A stretch of 64,000 bases of DNA from Massilia sp. Root335. GTDB taxonomy: Bacteria; Pseudomonadota; Gammaproteobacteria; Burkholderiales; Burkholderiaceae_D. Where the stretch lies: the NCBI RefSeq assembly GCF_001425685.1, contig NZ_LMCY01000011.1, positions 133,435 through 197,434 of the forward strand. Direction: 5' to 3'. Position numbers and translations under genes: made by a program. The notes beneath the pieces are model-generated. The model saw only the letters and a program-made list of their open reading frames with translations, made no database searches and was not told where the DNA came from. Below, piece after piece: positions 43,117 to 51,558 of this stretch (position 1 is its first letter; each line of letters begins with the position of its first letter).

Positions 43117-44440
43117 CGGCGGTTCCTGATTTCACGAAGAGTTGCAATTGATTGCCCGAGCGGCGCTCGAATTCGGTGAGCTGTTTCAGCATGCGGTCGG
43201 AGAGGACATGGTCGGCCGACAGCAGCAGCGCGCCGTCCGGCGACAGCAGGTCGCGGCTGAGCACCATGCCCGGCTTGAGCTGCGCCACGCCCATGGCGAC
43301 GTCGGCGATTTCCTCGGCGACGCTGCGTCCCGTCCGGATGTCGTAGAACGCTTCGACGACGGCGGGATCGTACCGCTTGCCGCGGCTTTCCGCCACGAGT
43401 TCGGTTGCCGCCGCGGCGTCCGTGCGCCGCTGTACGAGCACGCCCTGCTGCAGCGCTTCGAAATCGTGGGCTACGGCGAGGATGCGGGCGCCGAGCGGAA
43501 TGTCGAAACCGGCCACGCCTTCCGGAAAGCCGGCGCCGTCGAAGCGCTCGCGGTGGGCGCGGATGATGCGCGCCGGTTCGCGTAATTCCTCGAGCGGCAT
43601 GAGTAATTGCTCGCCGAGGTGGGGATATTTGCGGTACTGCCCCAGGTGATCCCCTTTCAGCACCGATTCCGGCACGCCGATCAGCGTGTCGGGAAACCCG
43701 GTCTTGCCGATTTCATGCAGCAGGCCGGCCACGAACACGTCCTGCGCCTCGCGCGCGGACAAGCCCATGCGCAGGGCGATGCGGCGTCCGAGGTCGGCGA
43801 TCCGGCGGCCGTGTCCGGGCACGGCGCCGCCGCGCGTCTCGACCAGGCCCGACAGCACCTTGATGAGCGTGAGGAAGTTGGTCTTGAGCCGCTCGTGCGA
43901 TGCCTGGAGGGATTTCTGGGCCGAACTGAGTTCCGCCGTCCGGTCGCGCACGCGCTGCTCGAGCGTCGCATTCAGGTCGCGCAGCTGGTCGTTCTGCTGC
44001 TTGGTCAGTTCTTCCAGCCGCTCTTTTTCGCGCTGCAACGCCTGGCGTTCCAGCGCGTCGCGCACCACGAGCAGGATGGCTTCCTCGTTCCACGGCTTCG
44101 TGATGTAGCGGTAGACCTCGCCGCGGTTGATCGCGCCGATGGTGGCTTCGTGGTCGGCGTGGCCCGTCAGCAGCAGGCGCAGGGTGCCGGGCCAGCGCTG
44201 GCGCACGCGCTCGAGGAATTCGGTGCCGTTCACTTCCGGCATCTGCATGTCGGAAATTACGATGTCGACGTGTTCCTCTTCCAGCACGGCCCAGCCGGCC
44301 GCCGCGCTGCCCGCGCACAGGACCTTGTAATTTTCCCGGCGGAACAGGCGCCGCAGCGACGCCAGGATGTTCGGTTCGTCGTCGACGCACAGGATCGTGC
44401 CCGCGGGCTCGTCCGACCTCATGGTAGCGGTCATGTTCAT
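43094..44440 (-). CDS. REC/HD-GYP-like response regulator with degenerate active site
   Basis: This 448-residue protein has an N-terminal receiver (D64 in VISDMQMPEVNG; YRYITKPW near 110), a coiled coil (about 125-185) and an HD-GYP-like domain (about 195-400). Key HD-GYP residues are altered: the HD pair reads H242-E243 in LLHEIGK, the HPxxG ligand is Y272-P, and the HHExxDGxGYP motif reads HRERFDGAGFP at 296-306. c-di-GMP hydrolysis is therefore doubtful; a binding or scaffold role is more likely. It starts 4 bases inside the kinase gene end (ATGA), so it is probably that kinase's partner. Confidence 0.82.
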   Translation of the reverse strand: MNMTATMRSDEPAGTILCVDDEPNILASLRRLFRRENYKVLCAGSAAAGWAVLEEEHVDIVISDMQMPEVNGTEFLERVRQRWPGTLRLLLTGHADHEATIGAINRGEVYRYITKPWNEEAILLVVRDALERQALQREKERLEELTKQQNDQLRDLNATLEQRVRDRTAELSSAQKSLQASHERLKTNFLTLIKVLSGLVETRGGAVPGHGRRIADLGRRIALRMGLSAREAQDVFVAGLLHEIGKTGFPDTLIGVPESVLKGDHLGQYRKYPHLGEQLLMPLEELREPARIIRAHRERFDGAGFPEGVAGFDIPLGARILAVAHDFEALQQGVLVQRRTDAAAATELVAESRGKRYDPAVVEAFYDIRTGRSVAEEIADVAMGVAQLKPGMVLSRDLLSPDGALLLSADHVLSDRMLKQLTEFERRSGNQLQLFVKSGTADAPHSHS

Positions 44441-45372
44441 GGCTGCGCCTCCGTCGCGTCGTCGTCCTCGACGTGCCGGATCGGCAGCTCGATGCGGAAG
44501 ACCGTACCGGCGCCTTCCTCGCTCTGCACGTCGATGCGGCCGCGGTGTTTTTGTATGATGCCGTACGACAGCGAGAGGCCGAGGCCCGTCCCGGTCCCGA
44601 TGGGCTTGGTCGTGAAGAACGGATCGAAGATGCGCGACCGGATCGCCGGCGGGATGCCGCTGCCGTTGTCGGCGATCTCGATCCACACGTGATCTTCGAC
44701 GGTGCCGGTGCGGATCGTGATGCGCCCGCGCGGCCCGTCGATGGCCTGGGCGCCGTTGACGACGATGTTCATGATGACCTGGTTGATCTGGGACGGCAGA
44801 CACTCGACCTCGGGGATGGCCCCGTATTCCTTGACGATGTCGGCCTTGTACTTGACTTCATTATTGACGATGTTGAGCGTCGAGTCGATGCCGTGATGGA
44901 GATCGGCCCATTGCCATTCCTGGTGCGCGTCCACGCGCGAGAAATCCTTGAGGTCCTGGACGATCTTGCGCACCCGGTCGATGCCCTCGCGCGATTCCGA
45001 CATCAGGACCAGGATGTCGTCCTGCAGGAAATCGAGGTCGACCTGCTCGCGCAGGGCGGCGATGTCCTTGAGCACGCCGGGATCGGCGATGAAGCGCTCG
45101 GCCTGTTCGTAGCGGACCAGCACGCGCAACAGGTTGTCGACATAGGTTTCCAGCGTACCGAAGTTGGAAAACACGAAGCTGATCGGGTTGTTGATCTCGT
45201 GCGCGACGCCGGCCGCGAGCTGGCCGATGGACGCCAGCTTTTCCGACTGCAGCAGTTGCGCCTGCGCCATCGAGAGCTTCTCGTTCAGCTCGGTGAGTTC
45301 CTGGTTGCGGCGCAGCAGTTCCGCCTCGACCGATTCGCGGTTCATCGCCACCATATCGACGTTGTCGTTCAT
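44437..45372 (-). CDS. Cytoplasmic histidine kinase
   Basis: This 311-residue protein lacks membrane segments and a recognisable sensor domain: a short coiled coil is followed directly by the dimerisation domain with the acceptor His in GVAHEINNPISF (near residue 60), then the ATPase domain with VVNGAQAI, IADNGSGIP and GTGTGLGLSLSY. It probably takes its signal through a partner such as the HDOD protein encoded just upstream. AGGA precedes the ATG at 45372. It overlaps the HD-GYP gene and lies 9 bp after the HDOD stop. Close paralogue of the PAS kinase at 26028. Confidence 0.87.
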   Translation of the reverse strand: MNDNVDMVAMNRESVEAELLRRNQELTELNEKLSMAQAQLLQSEKLASIGQLAAGVAHEINNPISFVFSNFGTLETYVDNLLRVLVRYEQAERFIADPGVLKDIAALREQVDLDFLQDDILVLMSESREGIDRVRKIVQDLKDFSRVDAHQEWQWADLHHGIDSTLNIVNNEVKYKADIVKEYGAIPEVECLPSQINQVIMNIVVNGAQAIDGPRGRITIRTGTVEDHVWIEIADNGSGIPPAIRSRIFDPFFTTKPIGTGTGLGLSLSYGIIQKHRGRIDVQSEEGAGTVFRIELPIRHVEDDDATEAQP

Positions 45373-45381
45373 GATCTGGTC

Positions 45382-46221
45382 CTACATTAAAAGCCGGCAT
45401 GCTTCGTCGAACTGCCCTTCCGTCTCGCGGCAGACGGCCAGCAGGTGCTCCGGCGTCAGGCCGAGGCTGTCCCAGGCCGTGTCGAGCAGGCGCGGCACGG
45501 CGACATGCCGTCCCCCGCCCAGCTCGAGCGCGTGGACCATTGCGTTGGCCGCGTGCACGACGCCGGGCAGATCGCCCAGGTCGGCGCCGGCCGGCGCATG
45601 ATGCTGGCCGATCGCGCGCTGGATCAGGGGCGGGAACTTCCACGCTTCGGCCAGCATCTGGCCGGCGCGCTGGTGGTCCAGGCCGAACACGCGCAGCTCG
45701 GCCGCGTAGATGGTCGCGTCGTTGCGCTCGCAGTCGTCGAGCACCTCCGCATACCGGTCAGGGAAACTGATCGCCAGCACCAGCCGGCCGATGTCGTGCA
45801 ACAGGCCGGCGATGAACGCGGCGTCCTGGTCGAGGCCGGCCTGGCGCGCGAGGTTTTTCGCGCACAGCGCGGTCGCGATCGAATGGCGCCAGAAATCCGC
45901 CACGTCGACCCGCGGGCAGCCGCTGCCGCTGAAGCCGTCGATGATGCGGCTGGCCACGGCCAGCGCCCGCGCGCTGTCGAAGCCGAGCACGACGATCGCC
46001 TGCTTGACCGTCTTGACCTTCGCGGCCAGGCCGTAGAACGACGAATTCGCCAGGCGCAGCAGCTTCGCGGCCAGGGCCTGGTCGCGCGACATCTTTTCCG
46101 CCAGGGTCGTCACGTCGACGTCGTCGCGCTCGAAGGAATGGATCAGGTCGAGGACGATGGACGGCAGCACCGGCAGGTCGCGCAGGCTCGTCACCACCGG
46201 GGCGAGGTCGACCGCCGTCAT
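45382..46221 (-). CDS. HDOD-domain signalling protein (HD pair kept)
   Basis: This 279-residue protein is almost all HDOD domain, entered by LRDLPVLPSIVLDLIHSFER and ANSSFYGLAAKVKTVKQAIVVLG. Unlike its paralogue at 41511, it keeps an HD-type motif AGLLHDIGRLVL and further histidines (FGLDHQRAG, IGQHHAPAG), so a metal-dependent phosphohydrolase activity cannot be excluded. It is directly followed by a histidine kinase and is preceded by a small protein gene with a 4-base overlap, suggesting a signalling operon 46535 > 42601. Confidence 0.85.
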   Translation of the reverse strand: MTAVDLAPVVTSLRDLPVLPSIVLDLIHSFERDDVDVTTLAEKMSRDQALAAKLLRLANSSFYGLAAKVKTVKQAIVVLGFDSARALAVASRIIDGFSGSGCPRVDVADFWRHSIATALCAKNLARQAGLDQDAAFIAGLLHDIGRLVLAISFPDRYAEVLDDCERNDATIYAAELRVFGLDHQRAGQMLAEAWKFPPLIQRAIGQHHAPAGADLGDLPGVVHAANAMVHALELGGGRHVAVPRLLDTAWDSLGLTPEHLLAVCRETEGQFDEACRLLM

Positions 46222-46535
46222 GCCAGCCCCGCCATCCGGTATTGTTCGACCACGGTGCGCAACAGGCCGATCGCCCGGCCGTCGCCCGCGTGGCGGCACA
46301 GCCAGGACAGCCGCGCCTGCACGCGCAGGCGCTCGGCGCCCAGCTGTTCCTCCGTCAGCGCTTCGTCGACGATCCGCACCGCCCCGATGCCGCGCCGCGC
46401 CAGGGTCCGGATCATCGCCCCGCTCAGCGCCGTCGCCCGGGGAAGCACGATGTTGCCGTCGTCGTCCCGGACGTCATCGGACAGCAGGACGCCCTCGCGG
46501 GCCTCGTCGATGGGAACTACACGGAAACGTTTCAT
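46218..46535 (-). CDS. Small protein of unknown function heading the HDOD-kinase operon
   Basis: This is a 105-residue protein. Its first 55 residues (VVPIDEAREGVLLSDDVRDDDGNIVLPRATALS) resemble the beta-rich module often found ahead of HD-GYP domains (PVSELRPGMVLARDVYDRDGRLLLPAGTVLT-like pattern), here without any enzymatic domain; the rest is helical. It may be a detached regulatory module of the degenerate HD-GYP protein encoded 2 kb downstream. The stop overlaps the HDOD start as ATGA. The family is not otherwise recognised. Confidence 0.65.
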   Translation of the reverse strand: MKRFRVVPIDEAREGVLLSDDVRDDDGNIVLPRATALSGAMIRTLARRGIGAVRIVDEALTEEQLGAERLRVQARLSWLCRHAGDGRAIGLLRTVVEQYRMAGLA

Positions 46536-46574
46536 GGATTCTGACGCTCTCTGTTCTATGGATCGATCGGAAGT

Positions 46575-49193
46575 TCACGCCGCCGGCTGCGCGGCGCCGC
46601 CATCGCTCTCGGGCGCGGCGAAGGCGATCAGCCAGCCGCGCGACTGGCTGCCGCTGCCCATCGGCCGCAGGTCGGCCGCGAACCGCTTGCCGCCCACATG
46701 GTGCTCGAACGACAACACCTCGCCCGCGGGCAACCGGTCCGGCAGGCCGGGGAACAGTTGCCGGACGTCGCAGCCCAGCACCTGTCCCCGTCCGGCGAAC
46801 AGGGTCAGCGCGGCCCGGTTGGCCAGCACGATCATGCCGAGGTCGTCGCTCGCGAGCACCGGCACGGGCACGTTGTCGAGCGCCTCGTGCACGATGTCCA
46901 GGCTGATCTCGCCCCGTTCGATTTCGCTTTGCTGGCGCGCCAGCACCGACTCGAGCTGGCGGTTCACGGCGGCGAGCTTCTGGTTCGCCGTGCGCACCTC
47001 CAGCGTCAGCAGGTGGTTCTCGTTGGCCATCGCGCCATAGGCCACGGCTTCCTGGATGTGGCTGCGCAGCTGTTCGTCGTCCCAGGGCTTGGTCAGGAAT
47101 TTGTAGATCGCCCCGGCGTTCACGGCGTCCGTCACCGTCTGCAGTTCGGTGAAGCCGGACAGGACGATGCGCACGGTGTCCGGATACGACTGGCGCACGG
47201 TGCGCAGGAATTCGACCCCGGTCATCTCCGGCATGCGCTGGTCGGACACGATCACGTCGACGGTATGTTCGGACAGCACCTGCAAGCCCTCGCTGCCGCT
47301 GTTCGCCGTCAGGATGCGGTAGCCTTCGCCGCGCAACAGGCGGCGCAGCGACGACAGGATGCTCGGTTCGTCGTCCACCAGCAGCAGCGTGGGCTGCGTG
47401 CGGTTGAAGCGCAGCAGCCGCGGCGCCAGCCCCGGCCCGGCCTGCAGCAGGGCGGCCATGGCCTCGAACGGGACCGGCTGCGACACGAAGTCGCCCTGCA
47501 CCTCGTCGCACATGTGGCGCGCCAGGAATTCGCACTGGCCCTCGCGCTCGACGCCGTCGGCCACGACGCGCATGCCCAGGCTGTGGCCCATCGTGACGAT
47601 CGCATCGACGACTGCCGCTGCGCCGTCGTCGTCGGGCACGCGGCGCAGGAACGAACCGTCGATCTTGAGCACGTCCACCGGCAGGCGCTGCAGGTTGACG
47701 AGGCTGGAGGCGCCGGTCCCGAAATCGTCGAGGCACAGGCGGATGCCGAGGTGCCGCAGCGCGTGCAGGCCTTCGACCACGCGGTCGACGTCTTCCACCA
47801 GCAGGTTCTCGGTCAGCCCGAGATCCAGGCAGGACGCCGGCAGGCCCGCATCGGCCAGCGCACGCACGATCGCCCCTTCCAGGTCGCGCATGCCGAACTG
47901 GCGCGCCGACAGGTTGACGGCGACCCGCAATCCGGTATAGCCCATCGCGTGCCAGCGCGCGCCTTGCGCGGCAGCGGCGCGCAGCACCCAGTCGCCCAGT
48001 TCCGCGCTCAAGCCGCATTCTTCCGCGATGCCGTTCAACATGGCGGACGATACGGCCGCGCCCTCCCCGTCCAGGCACACCGACGCCTCGACGGCGCAGA
48101 TCTCGCCGCTGACGAGGTCGACCCGGGGCTGGTAATGCACGGACAGGCCGCCGCCCGCCAGCGCTTCGCGCAACGCGAAGCCCAGCTGGAGCCGCGTGAG
48201 CCCGGCGTCGTCGGGCAAGGTATCGTCCCAGCGCTGCATGCCGGCGCCCGCTTCCTGCGCGCAGGCCAGCGCGCGGTCGGCCGCCAGCAACAGGCTGTCG
48301 GCCGTCTGGCCGCTCAGGGGGAATGCCGCGCCGCCCACGCAACAGGTCACGTAGATGGCATGTTCGGCATGCTCGAACGGTTCCGCCACGGCCCGGACCA
48401 CGTCCTGGATCCTGGCCGCCGCGTTCGGCTGCGGGTCGCCTTCCAGCAGCAACAGGAACTTGTCGCCGCTGTCGCGCGCGACCGTCACGTCCGGCCCGGC
48501 GGCGCGTTCGATGCGGCCCGCGATCTCGCGCAGGATGCGCTCGCCACCCTCGTGGCCGACCAGCGCGTTGACGCGCTTGAACAGGTCGAGGTGAAGGGCC
48601 GCCACCTGCAACGGCCGTTGCGCGCGTGCGGCGCGCCGCAGCGCGTGTTCGAGCCGGTCGCGAAACAGCGCGTGATTCGGCAGCCCCGTGAGCACGTCAT
48701 GCGTCAGGCTGAACTGCAGGTCGCGCTGCGACACCGTTTCCATCGTCACGTCGCTGCCCAGGATCAGCAGGCCGCCGCCGCCCTCGACGTGCGGAATCGG
48801 CTGGGCCACGAAATCGACGTAACGCAGCTGCGTGCCACCGCCAAAACTGGCCAGGCGCACCGGGCGGGCGGACTGGATCAGCCGTTCGCCCGTCGCCAGG
48901 GCCGACTTCAACAGCGGCAACACGCCCTGCTCGGCCACGTCCGGCAGCGCGACGTGGAACGGCAGGCCGACCAGTTCCTCGCGCCCCACCAGGCGCTTGT
49001 AGGCGTCGTTCGCATGGGCGAACACGAGATCCGGACCGACGAGGCAGGCGACGAAGCCCGGCGCATGTTCGAGCCATTCCAGTGCCACGTAACCCTCGGG
49101 GCAAGGCGGCACGACAACCGCGCCGGACCTGGCCGACCGGTACGCGCTACCGTGGTCCGCGGACGCGGCATGTTGTGATTTGGCTGCATTCAT
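46575..49193 (-). CDS. PAS-GGDEF(degenerate)-EAL(degenerate)-REC-PAS protein
   Basis: This 872-residue cytoplasmic protein has an N-terminal PAS domain (about 35-155), a GGDEF-type domain with SGDKF in place of GGDEF (about 250), an EAL-type domain whose first motif reads VEASVCL and whose late motif reads DGVE in place of EGVE (DDFGTG is kept), a receiver (about 610-725, VSDQRMPEMTGVEF, IYKFLTKPWDDEQL), a coiled coil and a second PAS-like domain. Both nucleotide domains look catalytically impaired, so a c-di-GMP-binding or scaffolding role is more likely than turnover. The receiver is very like that of the Wsp-like output protein. The gene has its own promoter region at 49251-49278. Confidence 0.82.
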   Translation of the reverse strand: MNAAKSQHAASADHGSAYRSARSGAVVVPPCPEGYVALEWLEHAPGFVACLVGPDLVFAHANDAYKRLVGREELVGLPFHVALPDVAEQGVLPLLKSALATGERLIQSARPVRLASFGGGTQLRYVDFVAQPIPHVEGGGGLLILGSDVTMETVSQRDLQFSLTHDVLTGLPNHALFRDRLEHALRRAARAQRPLQVAALHLDLFKRVNALVGHEGGERILREIAGRIERAAGPDVTVARDSGDKFLLLLEGDPQPNAAARIQDVVRAVAEPFEHAEHAIYVTCCVGGAAFPLSGQTADSLLLAADRALACAQEAGAGMQRWDDTLPDDAGLTRLQLGFALREALAGGGLSVHYQPRVDLVSGEICAVEASVCLDGEGAAVSSAMLNGIAEECGLSAELGDWVLRAAAAQGARWHAMGYTGLRVAVNLSARQFGMRDLEGAIVRALADAGLPASCLDLGLTENLLVEDVDRVVEGLHALRHLGIRLCLDDFGTGASSLVNLQRLPVDVLKIDGSFLRRVPDDDGAAAVVDAIVTMGHSLGMRVVADGVEREGQCEFLARHMCDEVQGDFVSQPVPFEAMAALLQAGPGLAPRLLRFNRTQPTLLLVDDEPSILSSLRRLLRGEGYRILTANSGSEGLQVLSEHTVDVIVSDQRMPEMTGVEFLRTVRQSYPDTVRIVLSGFTELQTVTDAVNAGAIYKFLTKPWDDEQLRSHIQEAVAYGAMANENHLLTLEVRTANQKLAAVNRQLESVLARQQSEIERGEISLDIVHEALDNVPVPVLASDDLGMIVLANRAALTLFAGRGQVLGCDVRQLFPGLPDRLPAGEVLSFEHHVGGKRFAADLRPMGSGSQSRGWLIAFAAPESDGGAAQPAA

Positions 49194-49250
49194 GGCAGTG
49201 ACCCGAAATACTCGACGGAAGCTTTAGAAAAATCAAGCTCTACATCTTAG

Positions 49251-49278
49251 ACTATAAAACATTGCCGCACGGAATGTT
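49251..49278 (-). promoter_or_regulatory. Promoter with palindromic operator ahead of the degenerate EAL-REC gene
   Basis: TATAGT on the minus strand (49251-49256) is a 5 of 6 match to the -10 consensus, 57 bases before the ATG. Immediately upstream, AACATT (49258-49263), 9 bases, and AATGTT (49273-49278) form an inverted repeat that covers the spacer and -35 area, where a bound dimer would block or replace -35 recognition. Confidence 0.45.
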
Positions 49279-49386
49279 CGTCTTATTTGCGGGAACTGTG
49301 TCATAACAAAGACACTTGGCGGCCCGGCGCCCGTCAGGCGATGTCACATTTGTCACGGCCGACGCCGGCGCGGCCGCGCGGCCAAG

Positions 49387-49953
49387 TCACAGGCTCGAAA
49401 AGAACTGTTCCGGCTGCGGACGTTCCCGCGGCGGTTTCGTGACGGCGGCCGTGCCGAGGCCGATGAAGCAGACGGCCTGCTCGTGCGCCTCGAGACGCAG
49501 CAGGCGCCGCATGCCCGGCGTGTCGAGCGCCCCGCCGCTCGCGAGGCCGCTGCCAAGGCCCAGCGCCTGCGCGGCCAGCAGCATGTTCTGGACGGCGCAG
49601 CCCAGCGACACGAGTTTTTCGGCGGTCGGGATGGGCGTGGCGGGGGCGTCGACGAGGATCGCCACCAAAAGGCACGGCGCGTGCTGCGCCTTCTCGCGGG
49701 CGGCGGCCCGCGCGGCAGCGTCGGCGCCGGGATCGCGCCGCGCCAGCGCTTCCTCGAAGGCGGCGCCGAGGTCGGCGCGCCTGCCCTGCGGGATCAGCAC
49801 GAAGCGCCACGGCCGCAGCAGGCCATGGTCGGGCGCCTGCGCGGCCGCGTGCAGGATGCGCGCCAGGGCGGCGTCATCCGGACCCGGCGCCTCGAGGCGG
49901 CGCAACCCGACCTGCCGGCGCGCCGGCAGCAGTTCCCATAGATTGTCTTTCAT
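49387..49953 (-). CDS. Nitroreductase-family flavoprotein
   Basis: This 188-residue FMN-dependent oxidoreductase has a compact YdjA-like form: LLPARRQVGLRRLEAPGP at the N-terminus (the RRS-type phosphate-binding arginines), APDHGLLRPWRFVLI and the C-terminal FIGLGTAAVTKPPRERP. It probably reduces nitro compounds or quinones with NAD(P)H; a physiological substrate is not evident. It has no operon partner: DUF3943 gene starts on the other side of a short gap in the same strand but ends 53 bp before. Start at 49953 follows the family length. Confidence 0.85.
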   Translation of the reverse strand: MKDNLWELLPARRQVGLRRLEAPGPDDAALARILHAAAQAPDHGLLRPWRFVLIPQGRRADLGAAFEEALARRDPGADAAARAAAREKAQHAPCLLVAILVDAPATPIPTAEKLVSLGCAVQNMLLAAQALGLGSGLASGGALDTPGMRRLLRLEAHEQAVCFIGLGTAAVTKPPRERPQPEQFFSSL

Positions 49954-50005
49954 CGCCGCATTATAGGCGCCCATGCGCGCCGGCACGCCGTTCCGGACGG
50001 GATGC

Positions 50006-51442
50006 TCACCAGTCCACGGCGCCGAAGCCGCGCGTGGGCTGGTATGAATAATAAAGGCCGACCGTATCGCGCCGCTGCTGCCGTTCCGGGACGTTCGTGA
50101 ACGCAAGCGTCCGGCGCGACGTGATGTACTTGAGCGTGAGCGCATGGCGGCCGGCCAGCCGGTACGTCAGCGAGGCGTCGCCCCGGAACACGCGGTCGGT
50201 GCCGGCGGTCTCGGGACTGGTCAGCTTGCCGTCGAAGAACTCGCGCGCGGCCAGGTCGAGCGCGATCCTGTCGCCGCCGGTCAGGCGCAGCGTCGCCATC
50301 GCCTGCGGCGCGAAGCCGTAATTGTATTGCCCGCCCGTGCTGGCGCGGACGGTGCCGGTCGACGTATAGCCGACGCCGGCCGACGCGTGCCCCAGCAGCG
50401 CGACGCCGTCGGCCAGCCACAGCTGCGCATTGCTGCCCAGGGACAGGCCCGTGCTGGCGACCCGGAACACCTCCGGCGCCAGATAGTCGTAGCTGCCGTA
50501 CAACCCGACGATGCCGCGCAGGTCGCGGCTGGCCGCATACGGGGCGCCGAACAGCAGGCCGCGCGACGCCAGGCTTTCGACGCCCTGGACGTTCGACAGC
50601 CTGAGCCGGAACAGGAAATAATCGAAAGGCCGGCGATAGGTATAGCCGGACTTGCCGGGCAGGCCGTAGTCGAGCGCGAAGTCGGCCGCGACCTCGTTGC
50701 GCCGCGGGGCCAGCGACGGCCCCACGATGCGGCGCGAGATGCCGCCCAGGCCCAGCTGCAGCCGCGCGTACACGGCCGGGTCGTTGCTGTTCCAGATGCC
50801 GGACCCGTGCCCCGGGCGGACGTAGCGGTTGAATCCCAGCGGCGGCGAGACGACCGCCGCCGCGGCTTCGCGCCATGGCGGCGCCAGGCCGTAACCCTGC
50901 TCCAGCACCAGGTTCGCCATGCGGTACAGCGATTCGCCCAGGAAGCTGCCGCCGAAGCTGGTGGTGATCTGGTCGTTGCGCGACGGCGGCGTCGTCTCGC
51001 CGGCGAGCTCCCACACCGCGCTGCCGGCAAACGCGGCGCCCAGCGATTCCCAGAACGTGAGCCCGTTGCTGCGCCCGAGGCCGAAATACATGGAACCCTG
51101 GTACGGATGGCCCAGCTGGTTGATCTCGAACGGGTCGCGGTCGACCACCCAGCTGCTGCGCAGGTTGCGGCGGACCGATCCCACGCTCACGCCATAGTCG
51201 TCCGGACGGACGAACGCATGGTCGACACGGTTCAACGCGGCCTGGAAAGCGACGATCTCCAGCGCGGCCGCGCCATAGCTCTCGTACGGACGGTCGCCGT
51301 CGCTCCTGGCCGGCACTTTTGTACCCAGCGGATCGTCGGCGGCGGCCGGCGCGGCCCCGGCGGCGCCGGCCGCCAGCAGCAGCGGCAGCAGCAGCGCCGC
51401 GTGCAGGCGCCGGCGCGCGTACCAGTCGTTCGATACCCTCAT
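50006..51442 (-). CDS. DUF3943-like outer membrane protein
   Basis: This 478-residue protein has a signal peptide (RRRLHAALLLPLLLAAGAAGA) and a beta-rich mature part with many aromatic girdle residues (YNYGFAPQAMATLRLTG, LTLKYITSRRTLAF, TVGLYYSYQP ending in an aromatic residue, AVDW). The region DPFEINQLGHPYQGSMYFGLGRSNG is characteristic of DUF3943 proteins. The role is unknown. GAGGA lies only two bases before the ATG at 51442, a tight spacing, but no better start exists. It is followed by the nitroreductase after 53 bp and preceded by ycaO with 116 bp, in which an AT-rich stretch carries TATATT (51497-51502) as a possible -10. Confidence 0.75.
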   Translation of the reverse strand: MRVSNDWYARRRLHAALLLPLLLAAGAAGAAPAAADDPLGTKVPARSDGDRPYESYGAAALEIVAFQAALNRVDHAFVRPDDYGVSVGSVRRNLRSSWVVDRDPFEINQLGHPYQGSMYFGLGRSNGLTFWESLGAAFAGSAVWELAGETTPPSRNDQITTSFGGSFLGESLYRMANLVLEQGYGLAPPWREAAAAVVSPPLGFNRYVRPGHGSGIWNSNDPAVYARLQLGLGGISRRIVGPSLAPRRNEVAADFALDYGLPGKSGYTYRRPFDYFLFRLRLSNVQGVESLASRGLLFGAPYAASRDLRGIVGLYGSYDYLAPEVFRVASTGLSLGSNAQLWLADGVALLGHASAGVGYTSTGTVRASTGGQYNYGFAPQAMATLRLTGGDRIALDLAAREFFDGKLTSPETAGTDRVFRGDASLTYRLAGRHALTLKYITSRRTLAFTNVPERQQRRDTVGLYYSYQPTRGFGAVDW

Positions 51443-51558
51443 GTCCTCGCTACATTCATCCAGACAGTCGTCCGGCGGCTGCCGGCTGTTGAATTAAATA
51501 TAACGAATACGCACGGCGGATGGCGCACGGGACCGCGCGAGCCGCCCCGCTGCCGCCG

